The notes under the pieces are model-generated. The model had not been told where the DNA came from. It saw only the letters and a program-made list of their open reading frames with translations, and searched no databases. DNA of 64,000 nt from Anolis sagrei (lineage: Eukaryota > Chordata > Lepidosauria > Squamata > Anolidae), in the NCBI RefSeq assembly GCF_037176765.1, contig NC_090023.1:209372506-209436505 (forward strand), read 5' to 3'. The position numbers and the translations under genes were made by a program. Shown piece after piece: positions 41,701-55,380 of the stretch (within the stretch, counting starts at the first letter, position 1; each line of letters starts with the position of its first letter).

Positions 41701-44700
41701 AGATGCTTGACAGGCTGTTGCCCACCTCCTGATCCCCAAACATTGTCTATGCGTTTCCCACCTTTGGTCATACTTAGCAATACAGTAGCTCGATCTAGGG
41801 CAGCTCTAGGAAGGGAATACAAAGTTAAATATAAAAAATCTCATTAAGGTATAAAGGACTTTAAGCACCTCAAGATTCACAACCATAACTGAAGCTCTGA
41901 AACAACAGGGTTGATTAGGCATGATGCTAAATCACACTCGAATGCAACAATGAATTGAGATTTTCCCCAAGCTTGCACATTTTCCTCCCTCCTTCAAATA
42001 ATCCAGAAACTTGTGTTTCAATTGTTGGATTAGCTGCATCTTGCTGTATCATGCAAATCCATCTGAATTATTTCAACAATGTTTAGTGGAAATAAGTCAA
42101 GTACAAACCACAGACCTATGTCTAATGCTTACTTATTATGACTTCCAGAACTAACCCTTCACTCTGTAGCTCCCCGTGCTACACAAAAACCGTTCCAGAG
42201 GGTTCCTCACATCTCCAGAAACTGATGGGGGGCTGCAGTGGAGGAGAACCTCCTGGTTCTGATCAATTCTGTTTTTCCTTGAAGCAGAAACCCCTCATTG
42301 GATCCACCCCACAGTTTATGATACTGATTTGTTTTTATTCACTAAAGATAAGCCATAGTTTAAAATTCTGACACAGTAAACTGTGGTTGATCTAAAATAG
42401 AAGCAGAAAGTTTCAATCTCTTTGCATCCACGCCATAAAAAAGAAGGGAACACATAAGGGGAAAATGGGCTCAATTCTTCATATATTAACTTATGGTTTA
42501 GCATTATGTCCAAACACAACTACAGTACAGAAATACACAATCAGTGTGAAAGATATGTTTTATACACAAAGTTGAGTACCATAACTAACAGTGTTTACTA
42601 TTTAATAAGCCCCGCTGTATTCCACATATTCTAGTGAATATGTCTATGTTTGCTGCCTAAGTGACCTAATATTTACTGGGGCTAAATCCTACATTCAGTA
42701 TTACCTTGTGCAAGCTTTATAGATACTTTACTACAAACTATCAAATATATAAATTGTTCATGTTTATAAATATTTTTCAGAATGAAAACAGCCACATAAG
42801 TTTTGCTACAATGAGTTCAAAATTCAAGTAAACATATTTCTTCATAATCCATCTTTTTCAAGTTCTCAGACAGCTTACAAAAATCAAAATACAGATAAAT
42901 GGTTCTGTAATAGCAGAAATAACAATCGTATCAATATTGTCTTAGATGTCAGTAACATTGCTTGCTTTCAAAAGAAAACAAGACTTCATAAAGGGTTTCT
43001 GATTAAAGACAGGCTGACATATCTCTCATCTGATTTTTTCTTTCTTTTTTTTAAAGCAGCCCTGGTGCTTAAAAATAATCAGAAAACCCCAACTCCAACC
43101 ATATGCCAATATTTGAGGTAGCTGTCATATTACCAACCCAAGACTTTGGCAGCTACAAATATCAAATCAAGTGAAAATCCCAAGCTATTATTTCTACACC
43201 TGCATTCCTTTGTCTAAGTCAAATGCCCTTTTCTGAAATCTGTACTTTTAGCCATTACTACTTATAGTGGAAAAACATTCTATAAACTCTGTTCTGTGGT
43301 GACAATATCCTCATAATTTTGAACAATGGGTTTTCTGTAAAACCTGAGTATCTTTATAAACACAACTAGGTCTACCTTGTTTATTTAGTAAATATGATAA
43401 ATTTTCTTAAACTACACTGGGCAATACACTTACCGCGCATGGACACAATCCACAGTGCCTTTGTATCCATCTATATAACTGCCAGACAGAATCCCATCTC
43501 CAACTCCTCTTGCAATAAACTGACCAACCAACTGTGATGAAAAAGAAACATATTTTATAGAATGAATCTGAAATAGTCAGGTCTGGATTTTTTTTTCTTA
43601 CTTACTTTTATCATCCATCACATCATTAACCAAGGATATACAAATAAAGGGGACAAAGATGTGCAGCACAGATGCAGTTGTCATCTCTAGTGTTCACATC
43701 TCTCTTGCCAGGCACCTTGATATCACCACTGTCTCCATCATGAAAACATGAACAGGGACATGCATTTCTAGCTAGATAATGTCCCAGTTCCAGTAGCTAC
43801 ATGAACATCTTGTCATATTTTATTCATTATTCTAAAAAAGCTTCTGTTACTGATTGCTTTGTTGTACTCATACACAATCAAATTTTTAATTAGGCTTTTA
43901 CAAAGCAAGAAATGAATACTACTTCTCAAAACAAACACAATGGCACATTTCTATGAATTGTCTTTCAATGTATATACTTTTCAAAATGAGGGCCTTCCAA
44001 TAATTTGGTTTTTCATTGTGCAGAATTTGGAAAAATGAGAGTTTCAATTATCATTACGTTTTGATAAAATATTGCCTCATAGTATAACATGTCTCACCCA
44101 TCCAAGTGGACAGATGAACAGGTGAGCATTTAAAAGTTGGGCATTCAAAATTTTGCATACAGGAACTGTTGAGCCAGTTACACATGGATAATAATGGAGG
44201 AACAAAAGATTTATCAGCACAATGTGCATATATAACAGTGCTGTAAGTCTGAGGACAGGAGGGAAACGTAAGCAAAAACTGGAACACTATGTGTGTCAAA
44301 GCACACCTTGTTAAAATTCAACCCCACACTGTCCAAGTCTCAAGTCCTCAACGAGGAGCAGTTAGTTTAGTATAGGCTGAGGGAATTCCCTTCCCTCATG
44401 TCTCCTGTATGACAGTTGGAATTTCTTTTCTCCTCTCTGTTTCTGCTCTCATGCTCAAACCCAGTTATTTATTATGAAGAAATACAGTTATTTTTGTATT
44501 GTAAATAAACCTTTTGTGATTTTTTAAAGATTGGATTTTGCATCTTTGCCTGCTTAAGCTGTAAATTCCTTGCAGCCACAACCAATGGCACTTCACACTC
44601 TGCTCACTAATGAGCTGATGCTCAAATTGTTGTATCCTGTCTGATTTTTGGATGCTCTGCCATATTTTAGGGTAGTTTTTCTTAACACACTTTGCATTAT

Positions 44701-47700
44701 GAAAATGGGTGGAAATGCAGATTCTTTCACCAAACTACCAAAACGTTAGCTAAATCTGAGTGTATTATGCCATAAAGCACTTTTAATTAATGTGAGTAGT
44801 GGAGGTGCTACAGAACAACCACTTTCATTTTAAACAATCATTTTAAACAAACCTGTGGTGCTTTGGGAGTGTCCAATACTAGTTCTGGTAGGTCTCTAAG
44901 AAGCCGGTCAAATGATTTTTCCACATCCTTCATGCTGACGACTGTCCCACACAAGTCAGCAAGGAGTTTAGAGGTCATCTCTCTGTGACTAGCCTTCCCC
45001 TCTAATGCCAATGATATAGACAATACTGGTACACTGTACTTCATTTCCCCAAGATTAAGATCTTTCAGCATCTCCTATAAGCAGGAAAAGTAAGGCGACC
45101 TGTTATTTTAGTTCAAATATTGTGATCTGTATGTCCTATACAGTAGAGATGGGGAGGAAATAAGGAAAAAGGATGTCTCTTTCATTGGACTAGTACTACT
45201 TTTCCAAGTCAGACCAACTCCACAGATTTATGAGGCTAAAACTGAGTAACAGTCCCAACTAGAGTCAATGCTGACTTTCAGTGGGTTTACTCAAGTTAGT
45301 ACTAACAATTTGAGTTAGCCAATAGACCGTGTCTATTTTTTGCTCAGACTCTATCTGACACCCACACAACAGGAGATAGGGGATAGATATCCAATGAAGC
45401 AGATGTTGGAATTTAAGGAAGGAACAACTTCTCAATAGTTATTCAATAAAGCATTCTATCTTAACACATAATAATCTGTATAGAAACTATTCCATTTCTT
45501 AAACCACCTGTGTTGCACAATCTAATCAATCCTGTATTTATATTAGTAAATATTACAAAATCTTACATTAACATGATAATGCTTTGTGGCTTAAGTACAC
45601 TTTTCCCACAATGCCTTTCTAAATATTAATAATCATTATAAAATGGAAGCCAAGAGACATACCGCCACTTCATTTGTATCTCCATGTTCAAAATATTCCT
45701 GGATTATTGGTGTTAAGGTTTTCTCAAATCCTCTTTCATCCAAAGGCGGAACGACAGTTTCATAGACACAGTTACCCTGTTTTAAGTACAACAAACTATT
45801 AAATGAAACAAGAGTCACCTTGTGCAGATTAAGAGCAATGAACTCTTTGAACATCATTCCACTGAAATTAACAGATCACAGGCTTTCCAAATATTATTCT
45901 TTGAAGAGGCTTCTAGTTTTCTATTCATCATGACTACCATCGGGTAAACTGCAATACTAACTCAAAGATAGAAAACAAATTTTAGCTACATCTAAGACTG
46001 ATGTGACAATATGGCTTACAGTGTATTTTTCACTTTACTTCAGCTCAGTATGACCCCAAGGTCACACTGCAAGCTCCCCAGACAAGGAAGAGCACATCAA
46101 ATGATATCTCAAAGCTCTACTTTTTGCTCCTTTCCAGCTGCTTGTCTCCACTGTTGAACCACTGCTTCTCTCTCTATCCCAGGAAAGGGGAAATTAATAA
46201 AAACCCACTCTTGATGCTTATGCAAACAGGGCAAAGGAGTGGGAAGGAATCAATACAGCTGTGGCACATGAGGAAAGTGTTAATAAAATCTTATCTTGGG
46301 AGCCACATTCTTAAATCCCAAGAGCTTCTCCCATATTTGTGCATAAGGCACAGTGCATTGTGCATAGTCTTCCATAGTGTGCAAAGCAATAGTATGCTTG
46401 CCCTTGTAAAATAAATCAGTTTCCAACAGTAGGTGCTTTGATAAACTTGACTCAGAGAAAATCACTAGTAAGAAATCAATAGTCTGGTTTCTAAAAAAAG
46501 AAGGGGGAAACTGAAGCACTGCTTCATTTTTTTTTTGTGGTCCAATAACTGCATTACAGGGTGGGGCATAAAGATCACCCACATATTGAAGGAGTTTAAC
46601 AAATAAACAAAGCTAACTAGAAAAAAAATGTATATATTTCTAAAAAGTATAGTTTTGTTTAAATGGGTTTTAAAATTAATATCAGACCAATGGTAGCCAT
46701 TGTTGACAATACATTGCTGAAGATGTTCCCAGAAAATGTCTTATGAATACATTTCTCTGTAACACTGAGTAACCAAAAGGGCAAACTGAGCATTTTTTTT
46801 ACTTGGTCATCATCATAGTTGGGATCTTTAATATCCACTTCATCCAGATCGTACACTTGACCAGGTGGTCCCCACACACCTTTGCCTCCTGCACCACCTG
46901 AAAAGAAGGGAGGAAAACAACTAATATTGAAGGCAGACTACACACTTTGCTTTATTTATTCATTCTAACATTTCAAAGACTCCAAATGTTAATAAAACAC
47001 AAGCAGAAATGGTGGTATTTTCAGTATCATCATATCTAACTGAAACAACTGGTTTTAATCAAATCAATTAAAGCATCACTCTTACTTAACTAAGTTGTTC
47101 ATGTTAAGATTTTGAACCTTAAGATGTTGTCAGGGAATTCTAAGGTGAATATTAAATATGTAGACCTATGCTAAAGCACTATTCAGATCACTCCTGGCCT
47201 TTCTTCTTACATGCCATGAAATAAACGTACTACAAATGCGGGCATCAAGAAATTCAGGATGAAAAAGTAAATTGTAGACCTATAAGAACTATATCTACTA
47301 GACCAGTGGTTCTCAACCTGTGGGTCCCCAGGTGTACTAGACAATTGAACAGCTTTCAAAAAGGTTATCTCTGTTTGCCATTAGATCAGAATGCACCTAC
47401 CTTTCTTTGGTAAGCCCCTTCCCTTTCCTGAACGAGATCGCCTGTCCAAAAATTTTCCCTTTGGACTGGTTGGCACAGTGATTCCACTTTTTGGTGGTTC
47501 TCCATTATCACTCACGGAGTCGCCTCTTCCAGAGTCTCTAGAGGAATTTTTTCTCAGCCTTCTCTTTGCTCTAGCATTGATTTTAGCTTCATTAATAGAT
47601 GTTGCAGGGATCCAGTTACCATTGATTTCATTTTTTACTTCCTCATTCCCACCGTTTCCCTCATCGCCAGAAAACGGAGTATCACTCAAATTATCCAAGT

Positions 47701-49370
47701 CTCAAAAATAAAAAGACAGAAAATCTCAATGGGACAGGAAGTAGGTTTGATACAGATAACATACATTTCAAAATGCTAGTCTAAGCAGCTTGCAAAATGA
47801 ATGAAGTTGATGATTTCAACAATATCCGAAAGACAGTTTCACTTCTAAAAGCGACAAAAGCAAATGGCGGTGCAAGAGATAAAAGAAAGATAAGAGGCAA
47901 GGATGAATAGAAAGTACATTTACAAAACATGTTCTGATAGTATGGTCATGATGGGACTATCTGTGATGTAATTCCATGCTTTCCCCACATTTTGGGACCA
48001 TACCAAAAACAGCAGTGTAAATATTATGCAATCTGTCTTTGTATTTTGTATAATAACATGGAAACGCTGTTACATTTTGGAGGAGACCTGTCAAAAGTAT
48101 GAAGTGAATCTCAGTTTATATGCAACCCAAATTTTAACCTACATAATTCTGAGTTATATAAGTTCATCAGATAATAGAAGTGCCCAGAATTCGGGAGCAG
48201 AGTTATGGATGTACTGTATAACATCTGGTTCTTACATATTCAGTGATACTACTGCCACTTCCCCTCCCCACTCCTACTCTACCAGATGCTTTAATTGCCA
48301 CCAAAATAGAGCCTTTTTCTCCACACAACTGATGCCCAGCAAAAGTTGGGGTTTTTTTGGGGGGGGAGGGGGTAAGATATTACTTAACTACACGTCTAAA
48401 TTAGAAACATAACTAAATAGCATTCCAGTCCTTATTGATAAATCATTACAATATTGCTGTACTACCACATTAGTAAAAACTAATGTAGGCTACAAAGCAC
48501 TGCCATATCCAGGGTTTACACATTTGTAAAAAAATAAATTGCCATTCATATCTGTTATCTTGTTAATAAAAGTTCTTTTTTGCTGAACACTTATTTTGCC
48601 TAAAACATACACAAAGTTTCCATTTTAAAGAGTTACTTTTGAACAAACAACAAGACTTAATTCCACTTTGAGATTGGATTGGATTTTGAAAATTTTGAGT
48701 TGTTGAGGAAACAAGGATTGGTGATAAAGCTCCAATGGAGACACCTTTCCCCCATGATAACTCTTTCGTGAGTGTATTTCCTTCTTTGGGGCAGATTTCA
48801 TTGTTGTCTCACCACAGTTTGTTACTAGCCATATGTAAGTTGGATGTTTGTAACTTAGGAACTGTATACACAGTGTCAGCAACTCAATGAAGAGTCTCCA
48901 CTTCACCATCAGGCACCATCAAAACTACACACTGTCATGGGAAATTAATACGGTAAAATCTTAATGGTAAGCTCCTTCCATGTGATACAGCCTATGTGAT
49001 GTATGAGTATTGCACTACAACTATGAAGACCAGGGTTCAAATCTCTGCTTGGCTATGGAAACCCACTGCATGATCTTGGGCAAGTAATACTCTCTTCTCA
49101 AAAGAAGGAGGCAAAGGCAACCGTTCTCTGTACAATTCTTACCAAGAAAATCCCATTATAGTTTAAGTTAGAGTTACTATAAACCAGAAACAAGTTGATG
49201 GCACATAACAACTTTCCAAGTGAAGAAACGATCACACTGATATATAACATCCAATGTGGTAACCAAACTTCTGATATGGGGCTGATATTGTCATATGATT
49301 ATGTCCTTTAAGCTAAAAACACCTCACCTGCAGAAATGATGTTGTCCATCTGCTCATTTTCTATTTCCAT
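38744..49370 (-). CDS. PDCD4: Programmed cell death 4 (11 coding exons, 468 aa)
   Basis: PDCD4 is a tumour suppressor that binds eIF4A through two MA3 domains and blocks cap-dependent translation. Coding exons on the minus strand: 49328-49370, 47401-47700, 46803-46897, 45663-45776, 44853-45074, 43434-43531, 41691-41805, 40945-41052, 40215-40325, 39689-39828, 38744-38804. All have GT/AG borders and phases that join to 1407 nt. The protein starts [10 protein letters not shown]; human has 469 residues. The basic region [16 protein letters not shown] keeps S67 (S6K site), S71 and S76 (beta-TrCP degron) at human numbering. MA3-1 spans about 163-284 (includes YEHGDTNEV-type motif [11 protein letters not shown]) and MA3-2 about 326-449 ([15 protein letters not shown]). 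The C-terminus [18 protein letters not shown] keeps the Akt site. Complete and apparently functional. Confidence 0.96.
41830..43430. other. PDCD4 intron, nothing recognised
   Basis: Intron between coding exons ending at 43434 and starting at 41805. AT-rich, no clear repeat. The 77-codon frame at 42138-42371 is chance. Confidence 0.5.
47305..47340. mobile_element. hAT MITE end fragment
   Basis: 'cagtggttctcaacctgtgggtccccagg' is one terminus of the family seen whole at 30933. It lies just past PDCD4 coding exon 3 in intron DNA. Confidence 0.7.
47760..48650. other. PDCD4 intron, G-run, nothing else recognised
   Basis: Holds a mixed G run near 48352-48371 and short frames with no domain. Part of the intron between coding exons 1 and 2 of PDCD4. 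Confidence 0.45.
48650..48880 (-). mobile_element. Tigger-like element fragment, inverted
   Basis: 'cccatgataactctttcgtgagtg' and 'taagttggatgtttgtaacttaggaactg' are the complement of the Tigger-like element seen at 6056. The terminal GACTGCCTG is diverged. Confidence 0.65.
48983..49213 (+). mobile_element. Sauria-type SINE, nearly full
   Basis: Head 'gtatgagtattgcactacaactatgaagaccagggttcaaatc', body 'ggaaacccactgcatgatcttgggcaag', 'accaagaaaatccc', tail 'ccagaaacaagttgatggcacataac'. It sits about 115 bp from the PDCD4 ATG-bearing exon. Confidence 0.8.
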
Positions 49371-50254
49371 TGCTATTCAAACTATTTCAGTTGACCTGAA
49401 TATCAATTAAGTTTTAAGGTTTTTTGCTTCAGCCCTAAATTAGGAGAAAAGGGAGAAAAGAACATTTTAGTGCAATTATATTAAGAAGTTTATGAAGTGC
49501 GCTGGCATTTCTCAGGTAATGCTCTGGGACAACTCCTTTTTATAAGTCTTCTGATGCACTTTTTTCAACACTATCATAAAAAAGTTAAAATTCCTGACTC
49601 TTAACGACACATTTATATACTTTATTTCAGCCTACTTAAGCTTCAATCTGAAATAAACCAGATAATATAATATAAAATAACCCTTCAAGAGTATAGGTCA
49701 TACAGCCTAAATTTTACCTGGGTTGCCTTTCATTAAGTATTTGGTAAATCTCATCAGTTTCCCTAAACAGCATCTGTCTCATGTATTTTCTTTTTCTCAC
49801 TCCTTCATCCAGCAGACATCATGCATTGCTAGGTAGTAATATTATGACATCAGGTCTCTCACATCCTACCTCACAGCAAAGAGTTTCACTTCACTACATT
49901 AGACAATCATTCACAAGCCACGCAACATTCCAAAGCCCTTTATTTTTGCTATACAGGTTCTCTGAGAGGTCTCTCAAAAGGTCTAAGATGTGCAATTGAC
50001 TGTGTATGTTTTAAAGTTTATTTCCTTCCTTTTGGTAAATTGCATCCACTCTCCTTCAAATTCCAAAAAAAGCTAGGTCTGCAACAATGGAGTTATACAA
50101 ACCCTTTTAAATTGACTATTTGGGTTCCTCCTATCTTCATCCCATTATGAACGTACCCAATTTGCCCTGATTTCAAAAGGTAAGTAGGACTAGTTAGCTA
50201 ATTTGATTGACCATGCTGGGCTTGTTCGGTCATGTACATGGTGCTTCCTATGTT

Positions 50255-50700
50255 CTTATTAAAATAATAATAACAACTTTATTCTTATACCCATTTTGTA
50301 AACCGCCGTGAGTTGCCCTCGGGCTGAGAATGGCAGTATAGAAGCATAGTAAATTAAATAAATAAATAAATAAATAAATACCCCACCAACATCTCTCTGG
50401 AGGGACTTGGGGCAGCTTGCATGGGGACCAAGCCCAACATAGGCAAAATTACAAAGTAAACGCAATTTAAACATATAACAAATAAACAAGATAATTCAAA
50501 CAAATAAAACCAGAAAAATAAAAATATCATAAAAATACATCAACCAACATCGACAACAAGAAGCTGGAAAAAATGGGCATGTTTAAACTGGGGGAGGGCA
50601 GGGGCTTGTACAAAAACGCGGACTTATTAGGCTAGGGCTGGGAATAAAGTGCTGGAAAGTGTAGCAAAAAAACAAAACCATAAATTAGGACTGGGTAGAT
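50255..50700. mobile_element. Two LINE 3' tails meeting head to head
   Basis: At 50255-50370 a plus-strand tail 'ttttgtaaaccgccgtgagttgccctcgggctgagaatggcag' ends in AAAT repeats. From 50375 the complement of another tail begins, 'atctctctggagggacttggggcagctt'. Within PDCD4 intron 1. Confidence 0.55.
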
Positions 50701-52205
50701 CTGATCAGGAGCTAAACTAGTTATTCGAAGGCACATTTGAACATCCAAGTTTCCAAATCTTGACTACCTATTATGTTGTAAATGCTACACATCCATTATA
50801 CTATGTGCATACAGCTACTCCAACATTCTTTCACAAAAATGCAGCTGTGAAGAATCCCAAATCTTCACTTTGGATGGTTCTATACTGACCATATAATGCA
50901 ATCCCAATTGCATGGAACTTGGGCAGTATAGAACCAGCCTCATAAGGTTAAAATACACATTACACAAAACAGATACTTAAACATTTGCTAACACTACTGA
51001 AAAGTGTAGCTTTTTGTCTTCCATTTATCTTTCTATCTACTTAACTTTGGCCATTCTGCATCCAATAGAATGTAAGAAATATCCATATTTTTAACCCATG
51101 CAGTAGGCTGTATACTGCTATTTGTTGTTTATCTCACTGTGGTTTCTTAAAAGTCTAAGCTTTTTCAGTATGGCTGGGATATGCAAATCTGCATTCCTAG
51201 ATGAGATTATGCTCATTTCTATGTAATGAAAAAATCTTCCTTGTACATTTCATAAAACAACACAAAAGGCTTTAGGGAAAGCCTGCACCCAAATGCCAAA
51301 CCACTGCTGCAAAAACACGCAATTAACTTCTAATTCCAGTTCACAAGTAAATGTAGGATTTACAATACAAATACATCAGTACACTACACTGTAACTCTGA
51401 GACATGATACAGTGTGTTGTAACAAACAAAATAATTGTGACAGCAATGTTAAAATGAATGGGCAGAGCGGGAAGAAAATCACATTTGTTTAACTAATTCA
51501 TGTCAATGAAATGCCTTAGTAACTACTAAGAATACATCAAGCCAACAAATTTCCAGGCCACACAAAGGCCAGCCTGCCCCATATTGCAGACTATTATTAT
51601 TATACCTTCCTGGTTTTGTGGCAAGTACAGTCCCTTAGTTACAAGAAAAGAAAATCAACCAACTGATGAGTAGCAGTTCAGCACTGCCGACCCTCCATGA
51701 GCTAACATCTGGTATTGAACAGTTAATGTGATCTTTAAAAGCTCATAATATTTAGAAGACCTAGGGGATCAAAAATAATATAGAAAATCTGCCTCCTATA
51801 GAGAACTGCCAATATTCTGCACACATTTTAAAAACAAAGAAAAGAGAGAAGGAAGTGGTTACATGGTTGATCTTTCAAAGCTAAAAGTAATATTCCCTGT
51901 GAGACCTTTAAACATTAAGGAAACTGTGGCTTCAAAGACATTTGATCATACATGAAGACAGCACTTAAAAGTTAGTAGCTGCATTAGTGTTTTTGAACAG
52001 AATATTTTAAATCACCCTACATCTCAAATAAAAGCCCTGTGCTCTTGACATCTTTTATTTATTTTAATCTCATTTTTCTCCCAATATAGGAACTCAAGGC
52101 AGTCAGAGCCCTGTACCACTGAAATACTTAACAGCATCAATAGTATAGACAAATTCTTACCCAAGTAGAATTTTAACTACACCACAGTGTTAAATAAAAT
52201 AAATG
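50701..52205. other. PDCD4 first intron, nothing clear
   Basis: AT-rich DNA with no exon signal; a short LINE-like tail complement may lie at 52050-52110. Confidence 0.4.
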
Positions 52206-52209
52206 TAAT

Positions 52210-53420
52210 CCATATTAACTATTGTTGTTGACTATCATGTCATCTTCAATTTATGACAAACCTGTGCATGCAATCTTAGAAGAGCTGTTAGTAACAAATT
52301 GTCACAAAGGTCTCTCATTTATGAAGCCACCATAACCCCAACTTCCACGAACTCTGGCCATCAGTTGCCCTGCTCAGGTCTTAAAAATTCTGGGCCATGG
52401 CTTCTTTGATTGAACCAATTCACCTATAATTTGATCTACCTTTTCTACTGCTTTCCAATTTATCAAGCCTTATTGTCTTCTCCAATAAGCTACGTAGTCT
52501 TATGATTCATCCAAAGTACAATAGGCTCAGTTTACTCATTTTAGTTTCTAATCAGAGTGCAGGCTTTATTTGCTCTTGGACCTACTAATTTGTCACAGAC
52601 TGTTCTCCAGAGCCACATTTCAAATGAGGTAATTTTCTTCTTGTCAGCTTTCTTCAATGTTCAGCTGTCACAAACATATACATAAATCAGAAGTATGATG
52701 GCATGAGCAATTCAGATTTTGGTATTACATCTGGTGATTTTATCTAGCATTCACTGAGTCCCTCCCAAGTCTTAAGTTATTTTCTGATTTTTTGACTATC
52801 ACTGCCATCCTGACAATTAATGGAGCCAAAGTACTAATTTATTCATTGGCAGATTTTTATATATTCCATCTCTGTAGCATGTAACAGTCGAATTATTTCT
52901 CCTAAATGTTTAAAGACAGGTTCTACTTAGCTTTCTCAAATTGTGATTTTGTCAAAAGGCTTTTCCTTGAAGGGATCTATCATCTTTTTCTCCCCTTTAC
53001 ATAGTTCTTCAATGTATGATTTCAATCTTTCTTTTATTTAGTCTTGACCATATATTGTGTTCCTGTTGATCATACAACATTCCTGTTCTTAAATTTTCAT
53101 CTGATTTCTCTTGTAGAAAAGGTATTCTGTTCTATCATTTTGTTGGCCTCTTCTACTCCTTTGCACTGTTATTACAGCTGTCTTAGTCTTTATGCACAAT
53201 TTGCTAAATAGTTGCATTCAGGATTCTGACATTATTTCTGTAACCTTTTACTTTTGTCTTATTCTTGTCCTTAACCATCTGCAGAGTTCTGACAGTCATC
53301 CAATGGAAATTTGTTTCTTTTTACCTATGGTTTTTTTATCCATGCTACATGTGGAGGGTGAAGTTAATATTGCAATCATTCTGTTAATCTGCCCTGTATT
53401 GAGAATGTGTCATCTAAAAA
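52210..53420 (-). mobile_element. Old LINE remnant (RTE/BovB-like suspected)
   Basis: 'gttctccagagccacatttcaaatgaggtaattttcttcttgtcagctttcttcaatgttcagctg' and 'ccctcccaagtcttaag' resemble the complement of a squamate LINE endonuclease/reverse-transcriptase region. No long frame survives. Family named from resemblance only. Confidence 0.45.
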
Positions 53421-53610
53421 AATCAGGTCCAGCTCAAATGCAATGAGAAACCACAACTTTCTATTCAGATGCTGTTGAATTGTAATCCCCAGTCTTTTAC
53501 TTTTGTTTGGATATGCTGATCAGAGCAGACGGGAATTGCAGTTCAATATTTAGAATGCCACGGGTTTCCCATTCCTGTATCTCACAAACAAACTACTGCA
53601 CTCCCTACTC

Positions 53611-53730
53611 CAATGGTTTTCAACCTGTGGGTCCTCAGGTGTTTTAGCCTACAACTCCCAGAAATCCCAGTTTACCAGCTGTTAGGATTTCTGAGAGTTG
53701 ATGGTCAACTTCTGGGGTTAAGAACCACTG
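53611..53730. mobile_element. hAT MITE palindrome, 120 bp
   Basis: 'caatggttttcaacctgtgggtcctcagg' pairs with 'ggttaagaaccactg'; the core 'cctacaactcccagaaatccca' matches the copy at 30933. Confidence 0.8.
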
Positions 53731-54560
53731 CCCTTCTTTTTTCTAGCACTATAGGCTGCTGCATCAAATTTCAAAACAAATTAGGAAAAGCTAGCCTTCA
53801 GAACAAGTCATACAACAATAGCTTTTAGTGGCAAGAAAGAAACAATGTCTTATGGTATGTTACTGAAACAAAGCACTTCAATACAGAAGTCTTAATGATT
53901 TGATAAGGGCACAGGTAAATTAGGTGGAAATACAGCACCTGAACATCTAAAAAGAAGAAATATTGGACAAAACTCAGTGCAACTTAGTATATATTCATAA
54001 TCACCATAGTAGAGGCAAAGAAACCACACGTGGAAAGCTCTCTTCAGACACAAGTTGACAGATGTGGGAACCTGCATGTCTTACTCAAGGGACTGTTTCC
54101 CCAAGTTTAATTAATCTTTTTTTCACATAAAATGTGTACACAGCTGTGAGCACACTTCTAAGAGCATGCTGTACATTCACTTATACAGAGAATGAAGGCC
54201 AAGCTAATAATTGTAACCAGTGTTTCATAGTTGTAAGCAGTGCTTCATACAAATCAAGAGTCTGCTGAAAGCATCCTCTCAGGCCTCCCTTACAGGTGTA
54301 GACAACAAAGCAAAACCAACAAGGTCTCTTTTAGATAAGTATTGTCCATGTTGTTCCAACTGACGAATTCATCAATTGAAAGGCACTAATATAGGAGGGA
54401 GAAAATGCCCTTCTACGGTCTTCCTGAGGGATATGGATGGCCACTGCAGGTAATAACCTACACTGTACGTTCAGAATTTCTTGTAGAATTCCAGTCTCTG
54501 TCCCCTATGAAATATAGGAAATCTGCCTTATATAAAATCAGGTGTCTATGAAGCTCAATG
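53731..54560. other. PDCD4 first intron, nothing recognised
   Basis: No repeat ends or exon signals apart from short chance frames. Confidence 0.45.
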
Positions 54561-54628
54561 GGAAGTTGAAGTCCAAAACACCTGGAGGGCAAACTTCGGC
54601 TCTCCAGGTGTTTTGGACTTCAACTTCC
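54561..54628. repeat. Inside-out palindrome of the CAGGCATGGG MITE core
   Basis: 'ggaagttgaagtccaaaacacctgga' and its reverse complement flank a short 'gggcaaacttcggc'. The order of parts is reversed relative to the normal MITE, in which TTGAAGTCC lies at the centre. Confidence 0.7.
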
Positions 54629-54675
54629 GGTCAGCAAATTCTGCAGCTTAGCAGTTTAACCCTGTGTAAGGATTT

Positions 54676-54988
54676 GAGCCCTTGGTGGTGCAGGAGGTTA
54701 AACTGCTGAACTTGCTTACTAAAAGATCACAGGTTTGAATCTGGGGAACGGCGTGAGCTCCCGCGGTTAGCCCCAGCTTCTGTTAACCTAGCAGTTCAAA
54801 AAAAATGCTAATGTGAGTAGATCAATAGGTACCGCTCTGGCGGGAAGGTAACAGCTCTCCATGCAGTCATGCTGACAACATAACTTTGGAGGTGTCTACG
54901 GACAACGCCGGCTCTTCAGCTTAGAAATGAAGATGAGCATCAACCCCCAGAGTCAGAGACGACTTAATGTCAGGGGAAACCTTTACCA
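54676..54988 (+). mobile_element. tRNA-derived SINE, first family, full length
   Basis: Head 'gagcccttggtggtgcagg', B box 'caggtttgaatctgg', body 'aggtaccgctctggcgggaagg', 3' end 'taatgtcaggggaaacctttacc'. Confidence 0.88.
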
Positions 54989-55065
54989 ACCTAAGGATTG
55001 TTCTGTGCATGTGTGTGTGTTTTTTTCTGATAAAAATTGAATTAAGATTTGAATTGAAAACACTT

Positions 55066-55380
55066 AGTATCATAGTTGGAAGAGACCTTATGGGCCATCT
55101 AGTCCAACCCCCTCCTAAGAAGCATTCAAAGCACCAATTTAAAACTCTGTTTAAAAGCTTCCAAAGAAGAAGCCTCTACCACACTCCAGGGCAGAGAGTT
55201 CCACTGCTGAACAGCTCTCACAGTCAGGAAGTTCTTCCTAATGTTCAGGTGGAATCTCCTTTCCTGTAGTTTGAAGCCATTGCCCTGCGTCCGAGTCTCC
55301 AGGACAGCAGAAAACAAGCTTGCTCCCTCCTCCCTATGATTTCCTCTCACATACTTATATATGGCTATCATGTATCAAAT
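55066..55380 (-). mobile_element. CR1 LINE 3' end fragment
   Basis: The minus frame 55126-55371 encodes a degraded CR1 C-terminus: ETRTQGNGFKLQERRFHLN and LTVRAVQQWNSLPWSVVEA. The 3' signature complement 'atcatagttggaagagacc' is at 55067. Confidence 0.85.

Noticed and set aside
47391-47711. 106-codon plus-strand frame
   Set aside because: Exact antisense of PDCD4 coding exon 3.
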